Assembly: GCA_033557465.1 (NCBI GenBank)
Contig: CM066033.1
Span: forward strand, 1,352,197,834 to 1,352,261,833
Length of the DNA: 64,000 bases
DNA from: Ichthyophis bannanicus
Lineage: Eukaryota; Chordata; Amphibia; Gymnophiona; Ichthyophiidae
Direction: 5' to 3'
The notes beneath the pieces were generated by a model, which was not told the origin of the DNA, searched no databases, and saw only the letters and a program-made list of their open reading frames with translations. The position numbers and the translations under genes are program-made. This document shows, piece after piece, positions 8,786-17,856 of the stretch. Position 1 is the stretch's first letter. Each line of letters opens with the position of its first letter.

Positions 8786-9450
8786 AGAGAGGTTATTCAG
8801 GAGCTGTCATCTCCACCCTATTGAACGCAAAAAAGCGCTCGACCTGTCTCTCCTATGTTAGGACTTGGCGCATCTTCGAAGCGTGGTGTGCGGAGCGCCG
8901 GCGGAAACCCCTTGCCGCCTCGGTCCCTGAGGTCCTCGAATTCTTACAGGCAGGATTTGACAAAGGGCTAGCGCACAGCTCCTTGCGGGTTCAGCTGGCG
9001 GCAATCGCATGCTATAGAGGTAAAGTCCGCGGCAAGTCACTAGGGGCACACGCGGACGTCTCCAGGTTCCTAACAGCAGTGAGACGCCTGCGTCCTCAAC
9101 GGAGGTCGGTCGTTCCCCCTTGGGACCTCAACCTAGTGCTTAACGCCCTGAGCAGGGAACCCTTTGAACCAATGAAGAGGGCCTCCTTGAAGGACTTAAC
9201 CCTGAAGACAGTCTTCCTGGTAGCTATCTGCTCGGCAAGGCGCGTTTCCGAATTACAAGCGTTGTCCTTTCAGCCCCCCTTCCTAGTATTCCTCAAGGAT
9301 AAGGTAGTTCTGCGAACGGTCCCTTCCTTCTTACCTAAGGTTATCTCTCCCTTTCATGTGAACCAGGCAATTATCCTACCGGTCCTCTCCGCCGAGGGGT
9401 TGAAGGCAGGGATAGCAATCTTCGCCATTTGGATGTCCGGAGGACCTTGA
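6967..9450 (+). CDS. Long ORF overlapping RT/RH in the -1 frame, continuing into the recombinase
   Basis: This frame is open from 6880 to 9450 (857 codons; first ATG 6967, 827 aa). From 6967 to about 8700 it lies entirely within the RT/RH gene in the -1 frame and encodes a Ser/Arg/Gly/Pro-rich product with no recognised domain. From about 8700 it is the recombinase frame. A similar arrangement, with RT and recombinase frames overlapping widely, is known for DIRS-1 of Dictyostelium. The same relative frame is also open over long stretches of RT in copies C1, C2 and C5. It may be a real N-terminal extension of the recombinase or a by-product of codon composition. Confidence 0.35.
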   Translation: MGPRSHQRGLCSRICKTNTPSLCPVSLRFSCKEGGGRGNSYLSNNARGRGPGTTRPVRYGSVLDLLRCTKEGRLLPPDPRSKTGQSLPQGSAFSDGNPTFSNSSRKRRGVLNVPRSDRSLPAHPGQGIPSTIPEIRSAKGPLSIPGPSLRPSYGAKNIHQSNGGSSGLPTERGHISTPLPGRLVNPGKVGGGKPLRDGKSDPSPRRIGLGHQSSKEQDDSLPGTRVPRGKIRYQQRQGVPVSIKIKRTETSSHAVSGQTKPHGVALSSGPGDNGSGDRSGAMGPGPHAAIAEGSIASVVAPTSFHVNAVTLRSADQTDSTLVAVPKESGLRDAPRASSVVIIDDGCQPGRLGSSLRGPVRPGQLDSDGNTMAHQQTGIASRRASAQGSRGLSAKESNSRSFRQCHCGGVHQPPGRHQQPRLRKGGGRSVPVGGSSVGGPFSPARGRYGQHHGRLPQQVQDRPRRVGTGAGDFRPDSGPLGFSGHGSHGEVLVRQGGPILQPAKGKNVRRPGCLVPEVALGGPALCIPSLGSHRKGSTARGVAPGIHNPHSTGLASPPLVCRSDEVDRRPTLAATLQEGPSEARPGSYASRGSILAYGLAIERARLLKRGYSGAVISTLLNAKKRSTCLSYVRTWRIFEAWCAERRRKPLAASVPEVLEFLQAGFDKGLAHSSLRVQLAAIACYRGKVRGKSLGAHADVSRFLTAVRRLRPQRRSVVPPWDLNLVLNALSREPFEPMKRASLKDLTLKTVFLVAICSARRVSELQALSFQPPFLVFLKDKVVLRTVPSFLPKVISPFHVNQAIILPVLSAEGLKAGIAIFAIWMSGGP

Positions 9451-9821
9451 AACGCTACCTCTCCCGCACAGCCCCCTTCCGGAAGTCCGAACGACTATTC
9501 GTCCAGTTTGGGGGACCACACAAAGGGGAGGCGGCGGCCAAGGCCTCCATCTCCAGATGGATCAGGGAAGCGATTGCTTCCGCCTACATTTTGAGAGGGA
9601 AGCAGGTGCCAGCGGGTCTTCGAGCGCACTCCACCCGGGCACAGGCTACCTCTTGGGCAGAGTTCAGTCTAGTTCCTCCGCTAAATATCTGTAGGGCAGC
9701 GACTTGGTCTTCGCTGCATACCTTCACCAAGCACTACAGACTGGATATCCAGAGTGCGGCGGACGCTCGGTTTGGGCTGGCGGTCCTTCAGTCCGGAATG
9801 CCGGATCCCACCCAGGATTGA
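8700..9821 (+). pseudogene. DIRS-A tyrosine recombinase with a single frameshift
   Basis: The recombinase of DIRS elements joins the circular DNA intermediate to the target. The N-terminal SAM-like DNA-binding part starts near LAYGLAIERARLL. The catalytic domain has CSARRVSELQAL (box I Arg), then LRAHSTRAQATSWA (box II His-x-x-Arg), then CRAATWSSLHTFTKHYRL (Tyr nucleophile in KHY). Up to about 9395 the protein is read in the frame of the 827-codon ORF, and from about 9420 in the frame of 9429-9821. A one-base indel near 9385-9425 therefore separates box I from box II and the Tyr. All expected catalytic residues are still encoded. The protein ends at 9821, just before the ICR. Confidence 0.85.
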
Positions 9822-9841
9822 ACTGCTCTTTTACATCCCAA

Positions 9842-9935
9842 AAGTAAAGGGACTGGACTGGAGTGACGATAAGGAAGAAGTAATTAGATCTTACCTGCTA
9901 ATTAGTGTTCCTGAAGGAATGACAGTCCAGTCCCT
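9842..9935 (+). repeat. DIRS-A internal complementary region (circle-junction template)
   Basis: 9842-9876 is the reverse complement of the outer left end (4278-4313), and 9877-9935 is the reverse complement of the outer right end (about 10311-10369). The two abut without a gap, so the region spells the predicted circle junction. This is the diagnostic DIRS feature and was used to set the element ends. Confidence 0.92.
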
Positions 9936-10210
9936 GATCCCACCCGGTTAGGACCTATCAGCCAGAAGGGAACTTTGGACCGAGCGTGGGGTCAGTTCGG
10001 GGTGAAGGGACGTGGGGGAAAGTCGGATTCGGCAGCCTCAGGCATACCTCCTCCCCCCGTCATCATTCTCCCCTCATGCTCTCTTTCTTATAGATTAAAA
10101 AAAAAAAAGGGATTATGCATACATAGTCTATGTTATGTTCTGTAGGTTCTTTATGTTATATAGGTTGTTAATGGAATTGCCTTAGGTCTGCTTTTTCATT
10201 CGATTACTGA

Positions 10211-10323
10211 AGTTGGGGGGTGGTCCTGGTGGTATTTATACCGCCCCACCTCCAAAAAGGTTGGGCTCAGCCTCCAAGCTGCTGGAAGGGTTGCGCAACC
10301 CCAGAAGTAAAGGGACTGGACTG
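10211..10323 (-). repeat. DIRS-A right inverted terminal repeat
   Basis: Reverse complement of 4294-4406. It carries a mirror-image TATA box at 10233-10240, which would drive antisense transcription back into the element. Confidence 0.92.
10233..10240 (-). promoter_or_regulatory. Antisense TATA-box-like site in right ITR of DIRS-A
   Basis: TATTTATA on the plus strand, which is TATAAATA on the minus strand. Antisense transcripts from a terminal repeat are known for Dictyostelium DIRS-1; here the activity is inferred only. Confidence 0.4.
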
Positions 10324-10369
10324 TCGTTCCTTCAGGAACACTAATTAGCAGGTAAGATCTAATTACTTC

Positions 10370-10768
10370 TTGTTGATATGTGTTTTGAATATGTTGCAGA
10401 TTGGCTTAATGTAAATGTTGAACAGGAGGGCGGAGAGTGAGGATCCTTGGGGGATACCTTGTTTCTGAGCAAAGGTTGAGGAGGATGTTTGACCTATTTG
10501 TACCTGTTGGGTTTGATTGTTTAGGTAGGTGGTAAACCACTGTATAACTGTTCCTTGCAGTCAATTTGTTTTAGTCTGTTTATTAGTAGGTTCTGGTTTA
10601 TGCTGTCAATTGCAGCCGCTATTTCAATGAAAATCAGTATAAAGGCCTGTTTACAAGAGTCAAGGCCACGCGTAAGCTTGTCAAATAGTGAAAGCATAAG
10701 GGTCTCGACGCTATGTGTTTAAGAGATCACATGTGCCTTTCTCCAGTCCTCTGGGACTACTCCAGACT

Positions 10769-10769
<1 letters not shown>
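10370..10769 (-). mobile_element. L2/CR1-like LINE RT fragment, right of DIRS-A
   Basis: Minus-strand translation from the right gives pieces of a reverse transcriptase palm: IEIAAAIDSINQNLL-like motif A, then QGIPQGSSLSALLFNIYI, then THIN next to the DIRS insertion point. Frameshifts between motif A and QGSS show that it is decayed. It continues into 3931-4277 once DIRS-A is removed. It ends at a poly(A) run. Confidence 0.75.

Positions 10770-10799
<30 letters not shown>
10770..10799 (+). repeat. Poly(A) run of 30
   Basis: Thirty consecutive A. It borders the LINE fragment on its 5' side, so it is not that LINE's own tail. It could be the tail of a lost plus-strand insertion or a simple repeat. 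Confidence 0.8.
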
Positions 10800-10800
<1 letters not shown>

Positions 10801-11700
10801 CATTGAAAAGGTCAGTCAGTGTGTCCAGTCTCCATGCAGCAGGAGGACGTGGTGAGCCTAGCTTCTGGGCTCACTTGGGGGAACAGATAAGGAGCATTTA
10901 GTGTGACAAATTCTATTCTCATTTTACTTTTGATTTTTACCTTTAATTTTACTTTTAATTCAGTTACCTTTGGTTAATTGGCAATCAGGGATTAGTTCCC
11001 TTTAGTTGTTAGGAGCAAATTTCCTTATATTTACAGTAATTTTAAATTTGAGCCTGGCTCTTTAAATTAGTAGCAGCTCTCGCCTTCACTCCTTGTCAGT
11101 TATTTTCACTTGCTGCAGGCATTCGCCGGTGCGGATCTCTCTCCCTTGACGGTACGGGAGAGAGCTCCGGGACCCGTAGAGCCACACTGTGGAACCGGCT
11201 GAGCGGTCCTTGCTGCGGCTGCCAGGCGCAACAGCGCGGCTTGAGGATCAGATGAATTCAAGGCGGTAGGAGCAGGCTGCGTGGCTTTTTGCCCTGCAGG
11301 TAAGGCCTTCGGGCTCTGTCGGTCTGCTGAGGCCTCCTTTTTGCAGCGGCTGTTCTTTGCGCCAAAATTCGTTGCCAAAGGGGCGGCCATTTTCTCTCTA
11401 GGTATTTGGACTGCATGGCGAGAGTTGCAGTGAGCTGCCTGTGTGAGGAAGACGGCAGGCAGAATAGCTAGATTTTTAGGTCTAGTGTTTTGTTTCTTTT
11501 GTTTGTAGGTTTTTTGAGGCTCGGGGAGTTCCTCAGCCTTAAGGGGGCTGTTGTCAGTCCTCTTTATTTTTAAGTTTATTCTTAGTTTTATAGGACAGCA
11601 GTTTTGGCATTGATCTCTGATGCCACATGTTCTTTCCCTCCTAATCATGTCTCTGAGGAGCATCTGTTAAGTCCTGGGATATTAGGCAAATTGCCAGCTT
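10800..11700 (+). other. Non-coding stretch resembling a decayed DIRS leader
   Basis: A segment near 10825-10870 (CCAGTCTCCATGCAGCAGGAGG) resembles the inner part of the family G right ITR near 16245-16275. The downstream T-rich then GC-rich stretch resembles DIRS 5' leaders such as 27600-28130. No gag ORF follows. A 185-codon minus-strand frame at 11106-11663 has no recognisable domain. Confidence 0.3.
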
Positions 11701-12165
11701 TTAGGTTGTTCAAGAGCAGAGTCCTAACTTGTAGGTGGAAGGGAGGGACAGGCTGAAAGTGTGCTTTTGTGTATTCTATAGTGAAAGTTGCCCAAACGCC
11801 TGTGGTTTCACAGGGACAGGTTTAGGAAACCTTAGGATATAAAAAAATATATAATAATGACAGTTAAACTGTCAACCAAGAAGTGCCTGTGCTACAGTCT
11901 ATGGCCACCAGAGGGCAGCTGGTACACTCAATAGTGCCTTTCTGTGATCGTGTGTATGCAGCCATCTTCAGATTGATCTCTGCGAGTCAGGGAAGAAATA
12001 ACCACAGGGCCACCTCATTGGGCACTCAGGGGTTAGTGACTAAACAAGCAACAGTAATGTTCTGCAAATCAAGATTATGTGACCAAGATTTAAAGCTCTT
12101 AACTTCTGTATCGTTTGTCGGGCTCTGGTGCCCTAAAAGCCACCGGATGGCAGCGCTGCTCATGA
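11701..12165. other. Intron-like sequence, nothing recognised
   Basis: AT-rich in part, with no coding frame of note and no repeat family recognised. Confidence 0.5.
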
Positions 12166-12500
12166 ACCACATATAGAAACATAGAAACATGATGACAGAA
12201 AAAGATCACATGGCCTATCTAGTCTTTCCTTCCATATCAACAACTACAACAGTCCACTTTTTTAACATATAGTATTCAGTGCCCCCACCCCTGGGGGGGG
12301 GGGGGGGTAAAATACAAAATCATATTCCTCATCCGGTTCACACAGGCAGCAACCTCTAAGACCTCCACTTGCAAGGTTGTCGTTGTCGGTGTATCCCACT
12401 GCTATTTCTCTCACTGCAGGAAGGCCGGGGGGGGGGGGGTGCCTGTGTGTTTCATACCTCCACTTAGCATGCCCTTCCCAGGAAATTCTCATCTATTTCT
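12166..12500. repeat. Interspersed repeat beginning ACATAGAAACATAG
   Basis: Starts with a tandem TAGAAACA motif followed by GATGACAGAAAAAGATCACATGG-like wording and a GGCCTATCTAGTC block, a repeat type I associate with caecilian genomes from memory. It contains two G runs, near 12292-12308 and 12427-12440. Family and strand are unassigned. Confidence 0.45.
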
Positions 12501-13239
12501 AGAGCCTGTGCTGTCAGAGCAGGGCTTTAAGCACTTAGCAGGGGCACTGACCCGTCTTTGCCATCTTGTTAAATGGCCCGTGCTGAAGCTGAAGAGTAGG
12601 ACGTCTAGGCAGCACAGTCTGGGGCTTAGCGCTCCAGGGCACTGGAAGGTTTCATAGAGGAAGTCAATCTGTGTATGCTCCATGCATTAAGCCTACGCTC
12701 CATGCATTCAGCCAATGTTCAAGCGTGCTCACTGCACTGTGTTCGGGTGACAGGTTCTGGGTCACCCTTATATGTAGATGTGCATTTTGCATGTGCTCAC
12801 AATTGCTTAGGCATGATTTTTGGGTGCACTCTTTGCAGAGTGAAACTGCATTTGTTTGCTCAGACTATATTATCAGACTAAGGTAATTTCTCCAGTAATG
12901 GGGGGATGTCGATTGTAATAAAGTGCGTTAGGTCCTCATGGTGTTACATGGGGTTGGAGTTGCAGTCATGGGATCTGCTGTGGAGTTAGCCGTCCGAAGG
13001 AGCTACAGTGTCACAGTCACCAGTTTCCCTTTCTCTTTGGGCTTTGGTCCCAGATTCTGGCCTGTCTTTCTCTCTGATGTCCAGGACACAAGGTCCCCGG
13101 CCCACTGGATAATCTATTCTCAGCCTTTTCTCAATGCTGGTAGAAAGACTGGGAGAGCAAGAAAGGAAGACCAGGAACCAGCACCAGCTCTGATGTCTCT
13201 CCACTGCCAATGTTTGCTACGGTCACATATTCCCAGTCA
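12501..13239. other. Intron-like sequence, nothing recognised
   Basis: Contains near-duplicate words around CTCCATGCATT at 12679 and 12702. No supported gene or repeat family. Confidence 0.5.
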
Positions 13240-13505
13240 GTTATTTATTTGAGTATACTGATTGCCTACAGGTCAGGGTGGCATACAGTCGATTAAGGTA
13301 TTTCTATTTCCCTTGTCCCTGAAGGGCTCAGAATTTATGTTTTGGTACCTGAGGCAGAGGGTTAAGTCACTTAACGAAGGCCAGAAGGACCAGCTGTGGG
13401 ACCAGAAACCCCAGTTTTTATGGCCCAAGTTTGGTGGTCTCGATGGGAATTCAATCCTTGGTCCTCTGGCAACTTGCCTCAACCACTAAGCTGCACTGCT
13501 CCGTG
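13240..13505 (-). repeat. SINE-like repeat with tRNA-like box on minus strand
   Basis: The minus strand reads CAGCTTAGTGGTTGAGGC followed by GGATTGAATTCCC, which resemble pol III A-box and B-box words. The left edge begins TTATTTATTTGAG. A body with this kind of layout recurs in amphibian and squamate genomes as an interspersed repeat. Assignment is by resemblance only. Confidence 0.4.
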
Positions 13506-13574
13506 TGAGCTAGCCACAGGGCCATAGGGCCAGGCACAGCCTGTTACTTCCAAGGCAGAGACCTTGGGGAGGTT

Positions 13575-13735
13575 CCGTTCATAAGGATAAGATAAATGCC
13601 ATACTGGGTCAGACCAAGCTCTTTCAGGTCCAGTATCCTGTTTCCTAGGGTAGCCAATCCTGGTCTTAAGGACCTGGCTGGTTTCCAAAAAGACGAATAG
13701 GCTACTCAATGCTTGTATCTGGGCAAGCGGTGGAT
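13575..13735 (-). mobile_element. CR1-type LINE 3' end fragment
   Basis: Starts with ATAAGATAAATGCCATACTGG and has GTCAGACCA, CCAGTATCCTGTTTCC and GGCAAGCGGTGG. The same wording opens the fragments at 48008 and 63310, which encode the C-terminus of a CR1-like RT on the minus strand. Confidence 0.7.
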
Positions 13736-13984
13736 TTATGTATGATCATATTTTAAGGGTTCCGTTGCATGTACAACAGATGTGACACTCTGTTGGGTTG
13801 TGTGCCTTGTAGAACATCTTGATTTGGTGAAAGTTGGTATAAAACGAAAAAGAAATTAATAATTTTCTAGCTTCTCTCTAATAAAAGGTTATGGAACTTT
13901 CCTCCGGGAGCTTGGCCAAAAACTTTGTTAAACTCCGCTACGTTCTGAGATCATTTCGCGCAAGGCACTTGGAGTACACAGGAG

Positions 13985-14640
13985 ACCCAGTGCTCAATCA
14001 ACCGACTGGAAATGCGAGCGATACGCCGGGCGTTGCAGGCGTTCGAAGCTATGGTGACAGGTCGAGCGGTGTGAGTACTGTCTGACAACTCCGCGGCGGT
14101 GGCCTACATCAATCAGCAGGGCAGAACCGGAAGTATTGCCATAGAGGCCACGGCAGAGGGTCTGTGTGTGTGGATAGAGCTTTGGCTGCCAGCATTTTCG
14201 GTGGAACATGTTGCGGGTAAGGACATTGTAACGGCAGATTTCCTCAGCTGGGTCCGAGTAGATGCCAGAGAATGGGAGTGGCATCCGGAGGTGTTCACAC
14301 AGATATGGGGGACAGCCAGTAATGGACCTTATGGCAGCGTTTCACTCTGCGTAAACGGGTTGCTTCTTCAGACAACGTGAAAGGAGGTTGGAAGGCATCG
14401 GCGCACTGTTTCAACAGTGGCCGCCATCTGGTCTTCTCTTTGTCTTTCCACCTGGGGCACTCATAGGTCGAGTGGTTCTGCGCATCGAAGCGCTTTGGGG
14501 AAACGTGTTGTTGGGGGCCTCAGGCTGGCCGAGGCGCCCGTGGTATGCCTGCCTCATACGGTTACTTGACGGGAATTCATGGAGGTTTCCGACATTGGAG
14601 ATTCTGTTGCTACGGAGTTCCCTTTGAATGTCTCAGGTGC
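13985..14640 (+). pseudogene. DIRS-G RNase H and MT-like block, decayed
   Basis: Frames read RLEMRAIRRALQAFEAM, then DNSAAVAYINQQGRTGS and VTADFLSW (RNase H). These are followed by PPSGLLFVFPPGALIG and GASGWPRRPWYACL, the block found downstream of RNase H in the other copies. Several frame changes. Confidence 0.75.
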
Positions 14641-15705
14641 ATCGGTTTTTGCTTACGGGGTGGCCATTGAAAGGGCAAGCTTAAGGAAAAAGAGTTGCTC
14701 GACAGAAGTCTTTGCCACCTTGCTGCAAAAAAAAAAAAAAGTCTACGTCCCTTGCATATGTTTGTATGTGGCGCATCTTTGAGGATGGGTGCTCGCGGAG
14801 GCACGCTCGCGCGGCAGCAGTGTTAGTTCCCTTGGTATTAAGTTTTCTGCAGGACGGGTTTGGTAAAGGCAGGTCCTGGAGAGTTCAGTTAGCAGCTCTG
14901 TCTTGCTATATAAGGGCAAAGGACAGGGAGTGGCTCTCATGCACAGGTCGATGGGGTACGCTTTCTCAGGCGGTTACCAGACTGTAGCCCTGTCGTAGGA
15001 TATTAATTCCACCGGGAAAGCTCAAGTTGGTTTTAGGAGCGTTAGCTAGCGTGCCATTGGGGCCCTTGCAACAGGCATAGGTTAAGGGTTTTGCCTTGAA
15101 GACGGTATGTTTGATGGTCATCTGTTCGGCAAGGCGATTTTCGGAGTTGCAGGTGTTGACCTTTCAGGAATCGTTTTTTGTCTGTCTCCAGGCAGAAGGT
15201 GGCCTGGCGGCTGGTTCCATCATTGTTGCCAAAGGTGGTTTCTATGTTCACCTAACTAAAATGGTCTCTCTTCCAGCGCTAGGTGTGGCGGAGGGGAGCA
15301 TATTGAACCATAGCTTGCGCTGTTTGGACGTCAAGAGAGCGCTGCAGCAGTGTTTAAAGGTTTCAGAAACTTTCGCAAGGCGGATCGTCTCTCTTCAGGG
15401 TGTTCGGAGGGCCCCGCAAAGGGAAGCGGCGGTGAAGGAGTCCATTTCTGGATGGATTGGAGCGGCGAGTGCATTGGCTTATATTCTACGGGACCGTATA
15501 GTCTCAGGGAGCTTACGAGCTCACACTACTAGAGTGCAAGTGTCTAATTGGACGGAGCACTGTTTGGTTCCGCCTGTAGCGAGGCCTCTTGGTTGTCTCT
15601 CCATACTTTCAGTAAGCACTACCGCCTAGATGTTCCGGCGGCTAATGATGCTGTTTTCAGGGAGGCGGTGTTGAGATCCGGCTGGAATGGTCCCTCCCAA
15701 TGATT
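14640..15705 (+). pseudogene. DIRS-G tyrosine recombinase, decayed
   Basis: FAYGVAIERASL marks the N-terminus. CSARRFSELQVLTF carries the box I Arg. LRAHTTRVQVSNW carries His-x-x-Arg. The Tyr segment near 15600 (LSILSVSTTA in frame, KHYR-like in the neighbouring frame) is out of frame. A poly(A) stretch at 14727-14740 interrupts the N-terminal part. Confidence 0.75.
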
Positions 15706-15727
15706 ACTGCTCTGATACATCACAGAG

Positions 15728-15818
15728 GTTGAGGACTAAACTGGAGAAACGATAAAGAAATAGGAATTACACTTACCTGGTAATTGTGGTTCCTTGAGTG
15801 ACTCCAGTTTAGTCCTCA
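15728..15818 (+). repeat. DIRS-G internal complementary region
   Basis: The first half (GAGGACTAAACTGGAGAAACG) should be the reverse complement of the missing left end. The second half, from AGGAATTACAC, is the reverse complement of 16290-16345. It therefore preserves the sequence of a left end that no longer exists here. Confidence 0.85.
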
Positions 15819-16234
15819 TTCCCGCCCGGGGATGGGGGTCTTAGTGGTTTTTCTGTTGGGGGAAGTGCAAGGTTAAAAGTGGATATAGGCCTTCACTGGT
15901 CTTCAGTCGTTTTGATGCTTCCATTTGTTTTGCGCTATATTCTTATATTCTTATATTATGATATTGTTATATATTGTTATATATATTGCTATATTGCTCT
16001 GGATTGTTTAGGGCTAGGCATTCTACGGAAAGGAGAGCATGCAGGAAGCAGTCCCTTTCCTTCTGGAAGGGGAGTAGTAGGTAGATAGGTTATATGTTCT
16101 GCGTGCCCTTGAATATAATAAGTTAAAAAAAAAAAGTTACTGATTTTTTTTGCTCCTTTGAGTCTGCTTTGTCAATAGTTTGCTGGGGACTGATGGGAGA
16201 GACCAGCAGGCTATATCCAGTGATGTCATGAGTT

Positions 16235-16349
16235 TTTGACATGCCCAGTCTCCAAGCTGCAGGAGGAGGTGTTCACTACCCAGAGGTTGAGGACTAAACT
16301 GGAGAAACAATAAGGAACCACAATTACCAGGTAAGTGTAATTCCTATTC
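16235..16349 (-). repeat. DIRS-G right terminal repeat
   Basis: The terminus ends with CAATTACCAGGTAAGTGTAA and TTCCTATT. It matches the reverse complement of the ICR second half. There is no left partner, because the copy is truncated. Confidence 0.75.
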
Positions 16350-17459
16350 AGTGGAGCTGCTAGAACATCTCTGTTACTTCAATATTCTTGGATGTATCCC
16401 ATCCGGCTCCATCACTTTGTCTACTTCTAGTTTAGCTAGTTCTCATGAACACAGTCTATTGAAAATTGTTCAAGACACCCTTAATCCTATTTGTAGATAT
16501 TTTCTGAGTTCCTGCTCCTAGCCCTTTATCTGTGAATACAGAACAAAAATATTTGTTAAGCAATTCCGCTTTATCCTCATCAGCTTCTTCATACTGCTCC
16601 CCTTCCCCCTTGAGTCTGACAATACCACTCTTCCTCCTCTTGCTAATATATCTGAAAAATATCTTCCCATTTTATTGCATTGGCTATTTCTTTTTGTCTT
16701 TTTTGCTTTCCTAACTACTTTCCTAGCTTCTCTAAGTTTTTCCAAATATTGATGCTTGTCTAACTCTGTGATCTCTTGTATTTTATGAAGGGCACCCTCT
16801 TTTTCTTCACCTTTTCAGCTACTTCTTTCGAGAACCATAGTAGCCTCCTTTTCCTTTTACATTTATTTACCTTTCTAAGAAAAAGGTTTGTTGCCCTTAA
16901 AATATCTGCTTTCAGTTTTACCCTTTGCTTTTCTACATCCCCCAGCTGTTCCCATCCCACTAACGACTCCGTGAGCTAATGTCCCATCCTGGCAAAAATA
17001 GTTTCCTTAAAGAGTAAGTCCCTTGCTTTTGAATGGACTTTATCAGCCCTAGTCCTAATACCGAACCACAACATCTGGTGATCACTGGATGCAAGATGAG
17101 CTCTTGCTAATAACATCAGAAAGACTTTTTTCCCGTTGGCTCCCTTTCTGTGTGGGTCCTGTTACCTGTTGCCAGAATAGTTCTCCCTGTAGAGAATTCA
17201 GGATCTCCTTACTTCTAGATGACACCACAGCAGGAATGTACCAGTTGCCATTCAGCATATTGAAATCTATCAGTAGTACGTCTCCTTTCATGGCAATACT
17301 ACATATGTCTTCTATTTCTGTCCACCACTTCTCCCTGTGAAGGAGATCTGTATATCAAACCAATGCAGATGGATTTTTCGTTCCCTCTTTCTAGTTTAAC
17401 CCACAGTGCCTGCTCGCCCCTTTATAGGCATTGTAATTCTATAGCTTTAATATTAGTTT
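16350..17459 (-). pseudogene. CR1 ORF2: endonuclease C-terminal half and linker
   Basis: On the minus strand from 17459: LWVKLERGN, GLIYRSPSQ, then GDVLLIDFNMLNGNW (endonuclease GDFN region, one residue lost in G-DFN), then LSDVISKSS. From 16960 comes a Lys/Arg-rich linker with NKCKRKRRLLWFSKEV, which in CR1 elements lies between the endonuclease and RT. Stops and frameshifts are frequent. Confidence 0.7.
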
Positions 17460-17465
17460 ATCAAC

Positions 17466-17625
17466 AGGAACAAGCAGGAATGTAGTCCTCACATACGGGT
17501 ATCGTCAGTACCGACGGAGCCTGTGCGGGAACGCTTCCCAGCGTCCAATAGGAACGCTTTTGGAGCATCCCTCAGCACATGCGCGCTGCCTTCCCGCCTT
17601 TCCAACTGTCCCTCTTCAGTTCTTC
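17466..17625 (+). repeat. DIRS-C1 left inverted terminal repeat
   Basis: Inverted match of about 155 bp to the right end near 22912-23068. It contains a near-palindrome CGTCAGTACCGACG at 17507-17520; in copy C4 the equivalent is a perfect 14-bp palindrome. Confidence 0.85.
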
Positions 17626-17856
17626 GTTTTCCGTGGAGCCGACAGGAACTATTCCCTGTCACCGCAGAAAATTACATCTTTAAATTTCTTTCTTGTGGTC
17701 GCATTTGCCTACCGCACAACGTCTACCAGTACCACCGGTTCTTTTCTTTTCTTTTCATTAAAAAAAAACCCCCTTAAACTTACTGTTTCTTTTCAGAAAC
17801 TTTCCTCTTTGGTGCTAGGCACCATTTTGGGCATTAGGCCCCATTTTTCCTAAATC

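Larger units (their letters stand above)
4278..10369 (+). mobile_element. DIRS retrotransposon, family A, nearly complete copy
   Basis: A DIRS element of about 6.09 kb with 113-bp inverted terminal repeats, a gag ORF, an RT/RNase H ORF, a tyrosine recombinase and an internal complementary region at 9842-9935. Ends were set by comparing the ICR with both termini. The predicted circle junction matches the left end from 4278 and the right end up to 10369-10371, with a TT dinucleotide shared. There is no target-site duplication. The insertion interrupts an L2/CR1-like RT reading frame that is restored exactly when the element is removed. gag and RT/RH are open. Only one frameshift, inside the recombinase, separates this copy from a fully coding element, so it is probably recent. 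Confidence 0.92.
13965..16349 (+). mobile_element. DIRS retrotransposon, family G, 5'-truncated
   Basis: Starts inside RNase H and runs through the methyltransferase-like block, recombinase, ICR and right ITR. The right end is placed at about 16341-16349 by comparison with the ICR. The left end, gag and most of RT are absent. Numerous frameshifts mark it as older than family A. Confidence 0.85.

Noticed and set aside
11106..11663. 185-codon minus-strand ORF
   Set aside because: No domain, low-complexity Ala/Lys/Pro composition, and it lies antisense to a stretch resembling a DIRS leader.
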